From NCBI RefSeq assembly GCF_004337365.2, contig NZ_CP044016.1:558001-622000 (forward strand): a DNA stretch of 64,000 nt. Reading direction: 5' to 3'. The stretch is from Rhizosphaericola mali (GTDB lineage: Bacteria > Bacteroidota > Bacteroidia > Chitinophagales > Chitinophagaceae). The position numbers and the translations under genes are program-made. This document shows, in pieces, positions 8,424-18,479 of the stretch (positions are counted from its first letter, which is position 1; every line of letters starts with the position of its first letter). The notes beneath the pieces are model-generated. The model was not told the DNA's origin. It saw nothing but the letters and a program-made list of their open reading frames with translations, and searched no databases.

Positions 8424-11400
8424 TTAATGACTTAATCTATCCGAACCATCTTGTGATTCTGCATGTTTGATTCTCAAAGCTTCTAATTCTTTTTCACTAT
8501 ATGCACCTTTTGCAATTAATGCAAATAATACTGGTACTAAGAAAATCGCAATAGAAGATGCCGCAATCATACCTCCACAAACGGTCCATCCCAAAGTAGA
8601 CCTTGCAATAGCTGCTGCTCCTGATGCAAATGCCAATGGTAACACTCCTAAGATAAATGCTAAGGAAGTCATCATGATTGGACGAAGACGAAGAGATACG
8701 GCCATCAATGTAGCATCAATGATAGGCATACCTTCCACATCGATACGCTCTTTCGCATACTCAACGATCAAAATTGCATTTTTAGCAGCCAAACCAATTA
8801 CGGTTAATAGCCCAATTTTGAAATAAATATCATTTACCAATGTTGGAGTAAATGTAATTGTTAAAATAGCACCGAATATACCAATAGGAACAGCCAAGAT
8901 AACGGCAAATGGAATTGCCCAGCTTTCGTATAATGCCGCCATGAATAAGAATACAAATACAAATGACGCGATAAATACATAGACAGTCATATTACCTGCG
9001 GCTAATTCTTCACGGCTCATGTTACTGAAAGCGTAATCATAACCATTTGGTAATACTTTTTGAGCAACTTCTGTTAACGCATCTAAAACTTGAGCACTAC
9101 TGTAGCCTGCATTTGGAAGTACCGTAAATTCAATATTTCTATAGATATTGTAGTGGAAAATGGTGGCTGGAGATTCCGTTAATTTTGTTTCTATTAAAGA
9201 ACTCATTGGTACTAATCCACCCGCACTATTTTTTACATAATATCTGTTGAAATCATTAATGTTAGATCTATATGCACTATCTGCCATCGCCATCACACGG
9301 AAATTACGACCGTACAAGGTAACGTCATTGACATAAGTACTACCCATTAATGTAGACATAACACCATATGCATCACTAATATTTACACCATATTTTGCAA
9401 CTTGATCTCTTTTTAAATCTGATTTGTAAACTGGTGTATGTGAGGTAAAGAAAGTCAATGCTAATTTAATTTCTGGACGTTGCATTGCCATCATTTGAAA
9501 TTTCTTAGCTAACTCTTCAAATACCTGAATACTATCATTACTTGTTGTCTGTAGTAATTCTAAAGTTTCACCACCAGCACTACCAAGACCATCAATAGGA
9601 GGTGGGGCAACGGCAACTATTTGGGATAGTTGGGTAGTTAAATCTCCTGTTTTTTGATAAATTAAATTAGATATTGAAGTCGCGTCTTGGCCTTTACCCA
9701 AACGTTCATCCCAAGGTTTCAAGGATACAAACAAAGTACCTGAGTTGGATTTCGCAGACTGTGTAATCGCGTTAAATCCTGATAATCCACCCACTAGTTT
9801 AATTTCGGGTATAGTTTGTACTCTTTTAATGATCGTATTCAGCATATTTTTGGTACGCGTCATAGAGGAACCTTCCGGTAGCTGGAATGCAACGTATAAA
9901 CGACCTTCATCCTCTGATGGTAAGAAACCTGATGGTTTTGCTTTGAATAAGAAAATCATTCCAACAATAAATACAATCAAAATTACTAGGGCTGTAACTG
10001 TGTGCTTGATTAACCAAGAAACAGCTTTTGTATATTTATCTGTAACTCGTCCAAACCATCTATTGAAGGCATTGAAAAATTTGTATAAAGGATTTCTACT
10101 ATTAGAAGTATCTTCTGTTGGCTTTAACATTAAGGCTGACAATGCAGGCGTTAATGTTAAGGCGATAAATGCCGAGATCAATACAGATACTGCAATTGTG
10201 ATCGCGAACTGTTGGTACAATCTACCCGAAATACCAGGAATGAAACTTACAGGTACGAATACCGCTGCCAATATCAACGCAATTGCTATAACCGGAGCAG
10301 AAATGTCTTTCATTGCTCGGTGCGTAGCTTCTTTAGCATCAATTTTTTCATGATCCAAATAGTGTTGAACTGCTTCCACCACAACAATGGCATCATCTAC
10401 CACAATACCAATTGCCAATACAAAGGCAAACAATGTCAAAGTATTTAACGTAAATCCAAATGGATAGAAGAAAATAAATGTAGCGATCAACGTTACTGGA
10501 ATCGCCAATACGGGAATTAATGTAGCTCTCCAGCTCTGTAAGAATAAGAATACAACTATAATTACTAAGATTAAAGCCTCAACGAATGTATGTATAACCT
10601 CATCAATAGATGCAGTTACCACAGATGCTGTTTCTAATGGAATAGCGTAATCCATATCACTTGGGAAATTCTTTTTCATTGTTTCCAAGTTCTTGATTAC
10701 GTTATCATACGTAGCTAATGCATTTGCTCCTGGTGCTAAATAAATTAACATAAACGCTGCAGGGTTACCATTAACGTTACCTTGTGCTGTATAGTCAAAT
10801 GCACCTAACTCTATTCTAGCTACATCTTTTAAGTAAATTAAACTACCATTAGTAGCATTGGCCTTTACAACGATGTTTCCAAATTCAGTGGGGGTTGATA
10901 ACCTACCATTGGTCAATACTGTATATTCAAATGCTTGATTTTGTGGTTGAGGAGCACTACCTACAGAACCAACAGCCACTTGCATGTTTTGTGCAGAGAT
11001 AGCATTTGTAACATCTGCAGGCGTTAATCCAAATGAGGATAATTTGTCAGGATTAATCCATACACGCATACTGAAATCTTGTGCACGGGACAATACATCA
11101 CCTACACCAGGAGTACGTAAAATGACGTCTTTGATATAGATATCTGTATAGTTTCCTAAGAATACCGCATCATGACTATTTTTAGGAGAGTATATACCTA
11201 AGGCCATAAATATAGACGGATTTCTCTTACGTGTTGTCACACCTAATCTCTGTACAGCCTGTGGTAAAAATGGTTGCGCAATACTTACCCTGTTTTGTAC
11301 GTCCAAGGTTGCAATATTAATATCTGTACCTACGGCAAATGAAACCGAAATAGACACCGCACCAGTGGATGTACTGTTACTTGTCATGTATTCCATGCCA

Positions 11401-11621
11401 GGAGATCCATTAATATTTGTTTCAATCTGTGTAGCCACTGTCTGCTCAGCAGTGATGGCATCTGCACCCGTAAAGCTCGCTGTAACCGAAACTGTCGGAG
11501 GGGTGATGTCTGGAAATTTAGAAATAGGCAAATTTAACATTGCCAAAATACCCACGATTACTAACACAATTGAAATTACAATTGCGGTTACGGGGCGTTT
11601 TATAAAAGTATCTGCAAACAT
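8424..11621 (-). CDS. RND multidrug efflux permease (HAE1/AcrB type)
   Basis: The inner-membrane proton-driven pump of a tripartite efflux system. 1065 residues, the usual size. The N-terminus MFADTFIKRPVTAIVISIVL is the classic first helix of HAE1 transporters. Porter-domain text such as SPGMEYMTSNS follows, then the first helix cluster with proton-relay acids in VLAIGIVVDDAIVVVE (helix IV), the repeated second half and the final helix bundle. It is the last gene of an operon in the order TolC, adaptor, pump. Substrates cannot be predicted. Confidence 0.95.
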   Translation of the reverse strand: MFADTFIKRPVTAIVISIVLVIVGILAMLNLPISKFPDITPPTVSVTASFTGADAITAEQTVATQIETNINGSPGMEYMTSNSTSTGAVSISVSFAVGTDINIATLDVQNRVSIAQPFLPQAVQRLGVTTRKRNPSIFMALGIYSPKNSHDAVFLGNYTDIYIKDVILRTPGVGDVLSRAQDFSMRVWINPDKLSSFGLTPADVTNAISAQNMQVAVGSVGSAPQPQNQAFEYTVLTNGRLSTPTEFGNIVVKANATNGSLIYLKDVARIELGAFDYTAQGNVNGNPAAFMLIYLAPGANALATYDNVIKNLETMKKNFPSDMDYAIPLETASVVTASIDEVIHTFVEALILVIIVVFLFLQSWRATLIPVLAIPVTLIATFIFFYPFGFTLNTLTLFAFVLAIGIVVDDAIVVVEAVQHYLDHEKIDAKEATHRAMKDISAPVIAIALILAAVFVPVSFIPGISGRLYQQFAITIAVSVLISAFIALTLTPALSALMLKPTEDTSNSRNPLYKFFNAFNRWFGRVTDKYTKAVSWLIKHTVTALVILIVFIVGMIFLFKAKPSGFLPSEDEGRLYVAFQLPEGSSMTRTKNMLNTIIKRVQTIPEIKLVGGLSGFNAITQSAKSNSGTLFVSLKPWDERLGKGQDATSISNLIYQKTGDLTTQLSQIVAVAPPPIDGLGSAGGETLELLQTTSNDSIQVFEELAKKFQMMAMQRPEIKLALTFFTSHTPVYKSDLKRDQVAKYGVNISDAYGVMSTLMGSTYVNDVTLYGRNFRVMAMADSAYRSNINDFNRYYVKNSAGGLVPMSSLIETKLTESPATIFHYNIYRNIEFTVLPNAGYSSAQVLDALTEVAQKVLPNGYDYAFSNMSREELAAGNMTVYVFIASFVFVFLFMAALYESWAIPFAVILAVPIGIFGAILTITFTPTLVNDIYFKIGLLTVIGLAAKNAILIVEYAKERIDVEGMPIIDATLMAVSLRLRPIMMTSLAFILGVLPLAFASGAAAIARSTLGWTVCGGMIAASSIAIFLVPVLFALIAKGAYSEKELEALRIKHAESQDGSDRLSH

Positions 11622-11682
11622 ATTTTAATTCTTATTGGTCATCATTTAATAGTTCCAATGTCTCATTTACACTAATCCTCGA

Positions 11683-12825
11683 TTATTTTTTTCCACCTTG
11701 TGCGGCAGGAGGTGTTGGAGGCGTGGTCGTAATTTTAGAACCCGCATGTAATTTTTGCGTACCATCTACTACGATTTTATCTCCTGCATTTAAGCCTGAT
11801 AACACAGCAGTGTATACACCTGTATTTGCACCAAGTTTCAATGCACGAGGAGCAACTTTATCAGAATCACCAATAACGTACACTGAAAATTCTCCTAATT
11901 GTTCGAATATCGCTTTAGATGGAATAAGGATGGATTGTTTATTATCGCCTACAAGTACAGTAGCATTCATTCCTGGTTTCAACAAGTCTTTGTCATTTTG
12001 GAATGTCAACCTTACTTTAACAGTACCTGTCTGCATATCCGCAGCACGATCAATCAACGCCACAGAACCTAGTTGTCCATAAACAGAATCTGCACCTAAA
12101 GATATTTTAAAGGCTTTAGCTTGTGATTTTTGTAATTCGGTAAATCTGTTTAACAAAGTTTGGTCAACGTTGAAATCAACCGCAATTGGGTTATTTGTAG
12201 AAATTGTATTTAAAACGGTTTGCCCAGCAAATACAGCCATACCCATACGTACTTGAGATATGCCAACAGTACCACTAAAAGGTGCGTAGATTTTTGTGAA
12301 TCTAACGTTGCTGTTTAAGCTTCTAGCACTTGCTTTCGCTGCAGCTAATTGTTTTTGTGCAGAAACTAATGCCGCATCTGCATAATCAACTTGTTGTTTT
12401 GCGATGGCGTCATTTTTTTCTAATTCATGATACCTATTATAATCCTGTTGAGCCTTAACTACAGCAGCCTCTTGTACTGCGATAGTGGCTTGCGCATTAG
12501 AAAGGTTTGCATTGTAGACTTCTTGGTCAATTGAATAAAGCAATTGTCCTTTTGTTACTCTTTGACCATCTTTAAAATGAATACCAGTGATGTAACCAGT
12601 TACCTGAGGAGTTAGGTTTACTTGTTGGAATGCAGTTACGGATCCTGGATATTGCTCTCCAAAAGTTGCATCTGATGCACCAACTACTGTATCTGTAACA
12701 AATACCGGTGCATTAGGGTCTGGCATCATTGACGCAGCGCCTGCTTTGTCAGATTTGTTACCACAGGATGCCAATACAACGAAAAGTGATAAGCCAATTA
12801 TATTTTTTGTTTGTTGTAAGAACAT
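11683..12825 (-). CDS. RND efflux periplasmic adaptor (membrane fusion lipoprotein)
   Basis: A 380-residue HlyD/AcrA-type adaptor. The N-terminus is a lipoprotein signal with lipobox VLASC (Cys about residue 21). It shows the lipoyl half-motif GYITGIHFKDGQRVTKGQLLYSID, a long alpha-hairpin (about residues 105-170), the second lipoyl half KIYAPFSGTVGISQVRMGMAV and beta-barrel/MP domains. It bridges the pump and the outer-membrane channel and lies 61 bp upstream of the pump gene. Confidence 0.93.
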   Translation of the reverse strand: MFLQQTKNIIGLSLFVVLASCGNKSDKAGAASMMPDPNAPVFVTDTVVGASDATFGEQYPGSVTAFQQVNLTPQVTGYITGIHFKDGQRVTKGQLLYSIDQEVYNANLSNAQATIAVQEAAVVKAQQDYNRYHELEKNDAIAKQQVDYADAALVSAQKQLAAAKASARSLNSNVRFTKIYAPFSGTVGISQVRMGMAVFAGQTVLNTISTNNPIAVDFNVDQTLLNRFTELQKSQAKAFKISLGADSVYGQLGSVALIDRAADMQTGTVKVRLTFQNDKDLLKPGMNATVLVGDNKQSILIPSKAIFEQLGEFSVYVIGDSDKVAPRALKLGANTGVYTAVLSGLNAGDKIVVDGTQKLHAGSKITTTPPTPPAAQGGKK

Positions 12826-12849
12826 AATATGTTTTGTTTAAAAATTGTA

Positions 12850-14172
12850 TTAATTTGGTTGAATATCTCCAAGTGCTTTTTGTACGTCGACTTTATCACT
12901 TAGTAATAAAAATAAAGAGTTGGTATAATTAATTTTTGCTGTCCTTAATGTAGTCTCTGCGGTAATGACGTCTAAATACATTTTAACCCCAGCGCGATAT
13001 TGAAGATCAACAGTATTGTACACTTCTTGAGCTAATTCCATATTTTCTTTATTTGCTTGGTAATTTGCAAAATCCGATTTGTAAGTAGAGATAGCTGTTT
13101 GATATTGTTGGTTAACTGTATTTTTCAAATTCTGAAAATCAAAATCATTTCTATCAAGGTTCAATTGAGCCTGTCTGATATTTTGTTTTCTGAGGCCTCC
13201 TTGAAATATTGGCATAGTTACTTGCAAACCTACATATGACTGAGGAAAGTTGTTGTTATACAAGGGGGAAAAACGATTATTGAAATAATTCAAATTGTAA
13301 GTTGCATATAGTGAAACTGTTGGTAGATAACTCCACTTTTCATATTTCAAATTTGCCATTAACAAATTCTTATTAGTTTGTAAAGTTTTATATTCAATTC
13401 TTTTTTCCCAATTTACAGTTGAATTTGTATCGATAATGGCAGATTGTTCCAATGCTAAAGAATCATAATGAATTGTAAGTTCTTTGCTATTTGGATAGTT
13501 CAAAAACGTTCTAAGTTGCTCATAATAGGAGGGGATCATAGATTCGTACCCTCTTTTTTGTGCGATAGATGTATTTAAATTAATCTGCGCTTGTTTGTAA
13601 CCTGTGTTGTCTACCGTACCTGCCTTATATTGGTTAAATGCGTCTTTGTGGCTTCGTTGTAAACGAATAATATCTTCGTCTAATACTTTAATTTGTTGCA
13701 TTAAGGTGAGGATAGAATAATACGTTTTAGACACATTTGCAACTAAGTCAATTTTGTTGCTAATGGTTGTGTTACGCGTATTTTGTCTAACGTCTTCTGC
13801 ACTTTTAGATGCTAATAAGGCATCTCGATTAAATAAATTTTGTGAGGCTGCTACTGCAACTTGAGATGTATTATATGTACCAGCTGAAAACACGCCTAAG
13901 GTAGTTACCGTAGTAAGTTTTTGAAATGTATTTTGGTACATACTGGTTGTATTCACTTGTGGATACCACGCAGATAATTTGCCTTTAATTTGACTTTCTG
14001 TAATTTTTTGATCTAATAAATTTTGTTTGATTAGTGGATAATTATTTAAGGCATATTGGATACATGTTTCCAATTCTACATCATGTAAAATGGTATCTGC
14101 TCCTGCCTGCGCGTGTACTTTGCCACTAGAAAAAGCCAGCGCGCCGATAATGAATGCAGCAATTTTTTTCAT
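12850..14172 (-). CDS. TolC-family outer-membrane efflux channel
   Basis: A 440-residue outer-membrane factor with a signal peptide ending near AFSSGKVHAQ. It has the internal repeat of TolC proteins: a helix starting ETCIQYALNNYPLIKQ, a matching second half with NLLMANLKYEKWSYLPTVSLYATYNL, and the ending VITAETTLRTAKINYTNSLFLLLSDKVDVQKALG. It is the first gene of the efflux operon, 24 bp before the adaptor. No TetR-type regulator gene is nearby. Confidence 0.92.
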   Translation of the reverse strand: MKKIAAFIIGALAFSSGKVHAQAGADTILHDVELETCIQYALNNYPLIKQNLLDQKITESQIKGKLSAWYPQVNTTSMYQNTFQKLTTVTTLGVFSAGTYNTSQVAVAASQNLFNRDALLASKSAEDVRQNTRNTTISNKIDLVANVSKTYYSILTLMQQIKVLDEDIIRLQRSHKDAFNQYKAGTVDNTGYKQAQINLNTSIAQKRGYESMIPSYYEQLRTFLNYPNSKELTIHYDSLALEQSAIIDTNSTVNWEKRIEYKTLQTNKNLLMANLKYEKWSYLPTVSLYATYNLNYFNNRFSPLYNNNFPQSYVGLQVTMPIFQGGLRKQNIRQAQLNLDRNDFDFQNLKNTVNQQYQTAISTYKSDFANYQANKENMELAQEVYNTVDLQYRAGVKMYLDVITAETTLRTAKINYTNSLFLLLSDKVDVQKALGDIQPN

Positions 14173-14253
14173 TAAAAAAAATTAATTTAAAGTAAAGCCG
14201 AGTTAAATTGATTGGTTTTACCTGATTTTATAAATGATAAAAGAAAATGAATG

Positions 14254-14291
14254 CAAAGTAAAGACTAAAAGTGCAATTATTCAAACGTTTG
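14254..14291 (-). promoter_or_regulatory. Putative promoter and palindrome of the efflux operon
   Basis: Read on the minus strand, a perfect palindrome CAAACGTTTG (14282-14291) supplies a TTTG -33 element, and 20 bases further on lies TTACTTTG, one base off the -7 consensus. A repressor on the palindrome would cover the -33 box. No candidate regulator gene is next to it. Confidence 0.4.
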
Positions 14292-14350
14292 TTTAATTTT
14301 TTTATTTGGTGAATATTCTGTTAAAAATAATAAAATATGAGACAATAAAA

Positions 14351-14380
14351 AAGTCCCATTAGAATTATTCTAATGGGACT
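14351..14380 (-). terminator. rpsP terminator
   Basis: AGTCCCATTAGAA / TTCTAATGGGACT hairpin; on the minus strand it is followed by TTTTTTATTG. It lies 27 bases after the rpsP stop codon. Confidence 0.85.
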
Positions 14381-14406
14381 GATAAATTGTTGCCAGTAAT
14401 TTTGGA

Positions 14407-14892
14407 CTAAGCTTCTTCAGTAGAAGGAGCTTCATTGTCTGCTTGTGGCGCGTCTTGCACTGGGGCACTAGGCTCAGCTGCAACTTTTTTTACAACATAC
14501 TCACTACGTTTTGTACGTTGTTGTTTTCTGTGCTCATCATTACGACTTTTAACTGAAGCTTCGTGATTTTCAAACCATTGTTGGAATTTAGTCATCGCTG
14601 CTACTTCATCAAATAGTCCCAATTTAACACCTCTCAACAAATGTTTTAAATATAAAACACCTTTGAAAGAAAGAATACGTCTAACTGTATCTGTAGGCTG
14701 AGCACCTTTGTGCAACCACTCTAAAGATTTTTGGCGATCCAATTGAATGGTCGCTGGAACAGTTAATGGATTATAAGTTCCCAACTTTTGGATGAACTTA
14801 CCATCTCTTGGAGCTCTAGCATCTGCTATTACAATAAAATAGAAAGGACGCTTTTTGCTTCCGTGTCTTTGAAGTCTAATTTTGACTGCCAT
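14407..14892 (-). CDS. rpsP: Ribosomal protein bS16
   Basis: A 30S ribosomal subunit protein. The first ~80 residues are the conserved S16 core ([40 protein letters not shown]). The protein is 161 residues long, about twice the E. coli length, with a charged Ala/Glu/Pro-rich tail as found in Bacteroidota. Here it is not beside trmD, rimM or rplS as in many bacteria; it has its own promoter and terminator. Confidence 0.97.
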   Translation of the reverse strand: MAVKIRLQRHGSKKRPFYFIVIADARAPRDGKFIQKLGTYNPLTVPATIQLDRQKSLEWLHKGAQPTDTVRRILSFKGVLYLKHLLRGVKLGLFDEVAAMTKFQQWFENHEASVKSRNDEHRKQQRTKRSEYVVKKVAAEPSAPVQDAPQADNEAPSTEEA

Positions 14893-14944
14893 TTTAAATA
14901 GAAATTTATAGGCGTTAAAAAATAAAGTTTAAAAAATTGAGTGA

Positions 14945-14975
14945 CAAATTTAATCTTGATTAATGTATTAGCCAA
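14945..14975 (-). promoter_or_regulatory. rpsP promoter
   Basis: On the minus strand: TTG, 20 bases, TAAATTTG, a full match to the Bacteroidota consensus. The leader is about 45 bases. Confidence 0.6.
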
Positions 14976-15018
14976 CTTTTCTTTTGAAAAAAATTAAATT
15001 ATAACAAAAAAATGTGTA

Positions 15019-16305
15019 TTAATTGACAATTAAATTCATTTTCATACTATTACTACCTTTGATTAGTATTTCTGTATTGTGGATATCTTGTTTTGATAAC
15101 CACTCTTTTGCATCTTGTGAATTGGAAAAAAATAGAAAAGGTTCAATGTTTATTTTTCCAAAATCCCCCCCGACAAGCACAACTGATTTCCAATTATATT
15201 TACGGATTAGGGCGAGTATATTTTCATGTTCTTGAATACTGGTCTCCCCTAATTCCATCATGCCCCCAATCATCAATATTTTTTTATCTCCTTGTATTTT
15301 TGCAAAATTTTCAATAGCCAAGCTCATACTTGTTGGATTCGCATTATATGCATCCAAAATGACTTTGCTTCCGTCTTTATATTGGATTAATTGTGATCGG
15401 CTGTTAGTCGGTTGGTACGATTCAAGAGCTTTTACAATTTGTTCTTTGCTAACTTCAAAATAATTGCCAACAGCAGTAGCGCATAACACATTGGGTAAAT
15501 TGTAACTACCTACAAGTGAAGTCTTTACATCAATTCCTCCCTCATCTTCGATACCAATTTTCACATCGAGAAATGGGTCGCTTGATACAACTTGCCCGAC
15601 AACTTCTCCATTTTGACTTCCATACCAATGAATTTCGGAAATATCATGCGACATGGTATGAAAATAATCATAATCATCATAGGCGAAAATGGCACCTCCA
15701 TTTTCACGGATATAATCGAATAATTCCCCTTTGCCCTTACGCACACCATCTATGCCTCCAAATCCTTCTAAATGAGCTTTTCCACAATTGGTAATTATAC
15801 CAATTGTAGGTTTTACATATTTGCAATATCCTTCAATTTCTTTTTGATGATTGGCGCCCATTTCGATAATTGCCATCTCTGCGTCTTTTTTTATAGAAAG
15901 TATGGTAATGGGAATTCCAATATGATTATTTAGATTACCTTGAGTAAAGTAGGTAATATATTTTTGAGATAAAACACTATGGGTTAATTCTTTAGTTGTT
16001 GTTTTTCCATTGGATCCAGTAATCGCAATAAACGGTATCTCAAAAGTTTCTCTGTGGTATTTTGCTAATTGTTGCAGTGTCTCTAACACATTTTCAACTA
16101 CAATAAATTTTTCATTTTCTGTAGCAGGTTTTTCATCTAAAATGCAATAAGCTGCTCCGTCTGCGATTGCTAGGTCGGCAAAGTTATTTCCATTAAAATT
16201 TGGTCCTTTTAATGCAAAAAATAAATCTCCTTTTTGTATATTTCTAGTATCTGTAGTTACGTGTGGATACTTTTGAAAAATGTCGTATAAATCTTTAATT
16301 TCCAC
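15019..16305 (-). CDS. murF: UDP-N-acetylmuramoyl-tripeptide--D-alanyl-D-alanine ligase
   Basis: The cytoplasmic Mur ligase that adds D-Ala-D-Ala to the peptidoglycan precursor. Marks: the DTRNIQKGDLFFALKG substrate loop, P-loop TGSNGKTTTKE (about residue 95), NLNNHIGIPITIL, EMGANHQKEI, NCGKAHLEGFGG and the C-terminal LDAYNANPTSM. From a GTG at 16305 it is 428 residues. A TTG nine codons upstream is rejected because it overlaps the -7 box TATGTTTG on the minus strand. It is a lone gene, not part of a dcw cluster. Confidence 0.93.
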   Translation of the reverse strand: MEIKDLYDIFQKYPHVTTDTRNIQKGDLFFALKGPNFNGNNFADLAIADGAAYCILDEKPATENEKFIVVENVLETLQQLAKYHRETFEIPFIAITGSNGKTTTKELTHSVLSQKYITYFTQGNLNNHIGIPITILSIKKDAEMAIIEMGANHQKEIEGYCKYVKPTIGIITNCGKAHLEGFGGIDGVRKGKGELFDYIRENGGAIFAYDDYDYFHTMSHDISEIHWYGSQNGEVVGQVVSSDPFLDVKIGIEDEGGIDVKTSLVGSYNLPNVLCATAVGNYFEVSKEQIVKALESYQPTNSRSQLIQYKDGSKVILDAYNANPTSMSLAIENFAKIQGDKKILMIGGMMELGETSIQEHENILALIRKYNWKSVVLVGGDFGKINIEPFLFFSNSQDAKEWLSKQDIHNTEILIKGSNSMKMNLIVN

Positions 16306-16378
16306 GATTGATGATTTGTTGCAAACATACAATCAAACCTAGATAATCTTATAAAATATGGGGAAATAAAAGCAAAAA

Positions 16379-16774
16379 TTAATTGATTCGTACCGAAAAA
16401 ATGGAGTTTTTACCGCCACGGTTATGTAACATTAATGTAATGTTATAACCTTGTCCTTTTCCTGTTAATTTACCAGCGATATACATAGTACTACCCATTT
16501 CTCGTTGAGAAGTCAATGAGAAATTGTTGATGTCATTATCATTGTAAAATGCCTTAAATAACATGCCTGCTTGGTTTTTCCCAATATTTTTCCCTTCATC
16601 TTTATTGGGAAGTTTGATATCTAACACATCATCGAAATAAGAAACTATCTTATTGGCATCACCTGTATTTAACGCATTTATTACTGTTTGTTGGTCATTA
16701 TCCAAAAAAGTAAATGAAAACATTGCTACAGCAACGATGCATCCTAAAATGACTAATAAACTCTTTTTCATCAC
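16379..16774 (-). CDS. DUF4783 protein, exported, function unknown
   Basis: A 131-residue protein with an N-terminal membrane/signal segment (LLVILGCIVAVAMFSFTF). The body resembles the DUF4783 / NTF2-like group of Bacteroidota (QTVINALNTGDANKIVSYFDDVLDIKLP, then MGSTMYIAGKLTGKGQGYNITLML). Family function is not known. It lies downstream of divergent gpmI and upstream of murF on the same strand. Confidence 0.7.
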   Translation of the reverse strand: MMKKSLLVILGCIVAVAMFSFTFLDNDQQTVINALNTGDANKIVSYFDDVLDIKLPNKDEGKNIGKNQAGMLFKAFYNDNDINNFSLTSQREMGSTMYIAGKLTGKGQGYNITLMLHNRGGKNSIFSVRIN

Positions 16775-16900
16775 TAAAAATCATTAAAATATATCAAAGC
16801 ATGTAGTAACAAATTTTAAGCCAAATGTAGTTTAATCGTTAAAATATTGTAAATAGTCTGATTTTTTACCTAAAAAGAAGAAAAACTGTACTTTTAGACC

Positions 16901-18427
16901 ATGAAAAATAATAAAGTAATACTCGTGATAATGGACGGCTGGGGCTTGGGACAAAACAAAGCATCAGACGCTATACAAAATGCCAATACTCCATTTGTAG
17001 ATAGTCTTTATGGAAAATATCCGCATTCCACTTTGATAACTTGTGGAGAAGATGTTGGATTGCCAGATGGTCAGATGGGTAATAGCGAAGTTGGTCATCT
17101 AAATTTAGGTGCGGGTAGGATTGTGTATCAAGAATTACAAAGAATCAATGTCGGTATTCGTGATGGTTCATTTGCCCAAAATGAAGCACTATTGGAAACA
17201 ATCAAATATGCGAAAGACAATAAAAAAGCATTACATCTCGTCGGATTGGTAAGTAACGGTGGCGTGCATAGTCATATTAATCATCTAAAAGCATTATTAG
17301 ATGTATGTAAAGAAAATGACTTGGCTCGAGTATATGTACAAGGTTTTACAGATGGACGTGATTGTGATCCGCATAGTGGTAAAGGCTTTATTTCCGAATT
17401 GCAAGAACACATGAAATCTTCAGTTGGTGAAATTGCAAGTATTACAGGACGTTATTACGCGATGGATCGTGACCGTCGTTGGGAACGTGTAAAATTAGCT
17501 TATGATGCTTTGGTGAATGGAGTCGGAGAGGAAAGTGCAGATTTGGTGGCTTCAATTGAAGCTTCTTATAATAATAATGTTTCAGATGAATTTTTGAAAC
17601 CAATCATAAATACTTCTGTGAAAGATCTATCAGATGCTAAAATCAAAGATGGAGATGCGGTGATTTGTTTCAATTTCCGCACCGATCGTCCACGTGAAAT
17701 TACACAAGTATTGACACAGGAAGATTTTCCAGATTTTGGAATGCATAAATTACAATTGTATTATACAACGATGACCGAATATGACAAGACATATAATAAT
17801 GTTCATGTCATCTACGAAAAAGATAATTTGGTAAATACCTTAGGTGAAGTCGTAGCAAAGGCTGGCAAAAAACAAATCAGAATTGCTGAAACAGAAAAAT
17901 ATCCACACGTGACATTTTTCTACAGTGGTGGACGCGAACAAGAATTTGATGGAGAAAAAAGAATCATGGTTCCTTCTCCAAAAGTGGCAACGTATGACTT
18001 GCAACCAGAAATGAGTGCATTTGGAATTACTGAAAAAATAGTTCCAGAAATTGAATCAGAATCTGCTGACTTTATTTGTTTGAATTTTGCAAATACAGAT
18101 ATGGTGGGACATACAGGTGTTTTTTCTGCAGTAGTTAAAGCCGCGGAGACTGTTGATAAATGTGTAGAATCTGTTGTTACTGCTGCAATCCAACATGGTT
18201 ACACTGTATTTTTAACTGCGGATCATGGTAATGCGGACTTTATGGTAAATGAAGATGGTACTCCAAATACACAACACTCTTTGAATTTGGTTCCATTCTT
18301 TATCATCAATGATGGCGAATTTAATGGAGAAATAAAATCCGGTAAATTAGGAGACTTAGCTCCAACTATTTTGACTGTAATGGGAATTGAAATTCCAAAT
18401 GAAATGTCTGGAAATGTATTGATCTAA
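16901..18427 (+). CDS. gpmI: 2,3-bisphosphoglycerate-independent phosphoglycerate mutase
   Basis: A cytoplasmic Mn-dependent enzyme that interconverts 3- and 2-phosphoglycerate in glycolysis. 508 residues, the normal length. Motifs: VIMDGWGLG metal site at the N-terminus, catalytic Ser in QMGNSEVGHLNLGAGR, FTDGRDCDPHSG, GRYYAMDRDRRWERV, FNFRTDRPREITQ and the C-terminal metal site TADHGNADFM plus TQHSLNLVPF. A -7-like TACTTTTA (16889-16896) ends four bases before the ATG, so the mRNA may be leaderless. Confidence 0.97.
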   Translation: MKNNKVILVIMDGWGLGQNKASDAIQNANTPFVDSLYGKYPHSTLITCGEDVGLPDGQMGNSEVGHLNLGAGRIVYQELQRINVGIRDGSFAQNEALLETIKYAKDNKKALHLVGLVSNGGVHSHINHLKALLDVCKENDLARVYVQGFTDGRDCDPHSGKGFISELQEHMKSSVGEIASITGRYYAMDRDRRWERVKLAYDALVNGVGEESADLVASIEASYNNNVSDEFLKPIINTSVKDLSDAKIKDGDAVICFNFRTDRPREITQVLTQEDFPDFGMHKLQLYYTTMTEYDKTYNNVHVIYEKDNLVNTLGEVVAKAGKKQIRIAETEKYPHVTFFYSGGREQEFDGEKRIMVPSPKVATYDLQPEMSAFGITEKIVPEIESESADFICLNFANTDMVGHTGVFSAVVKAAETVDKCVESVVTAAIQHGYTVFLTADHGNADFMVNEDGTPNTQHSLNLVPFFIINDGEFNGEIKSGKLGDLAPTILTVMGIEIPNEMSGNVLI

Positions 18428-18450
18428 ATTATTTTCATACCAATACTTAA

Positions 18451-18478
18451 AAGGGAAAATGTTTTTCATTTTCCCTTT
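18451..18478. terminator. Terminator between convergent gpmI and DUF2520 gene
   Basis: AAGGGAAAATG / CATTTTCCCTT hairpin with a short T-rich loop; T-rich on both sides. Confidence 0.8.
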
Positions 18479-18479
18479 G

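Noticed and set aside
9745-10353. 202-codon frame antisense to the RND pump gene
   Set aside because: It lies wholly opposite a strongly conserved gene and has no recognisable features.
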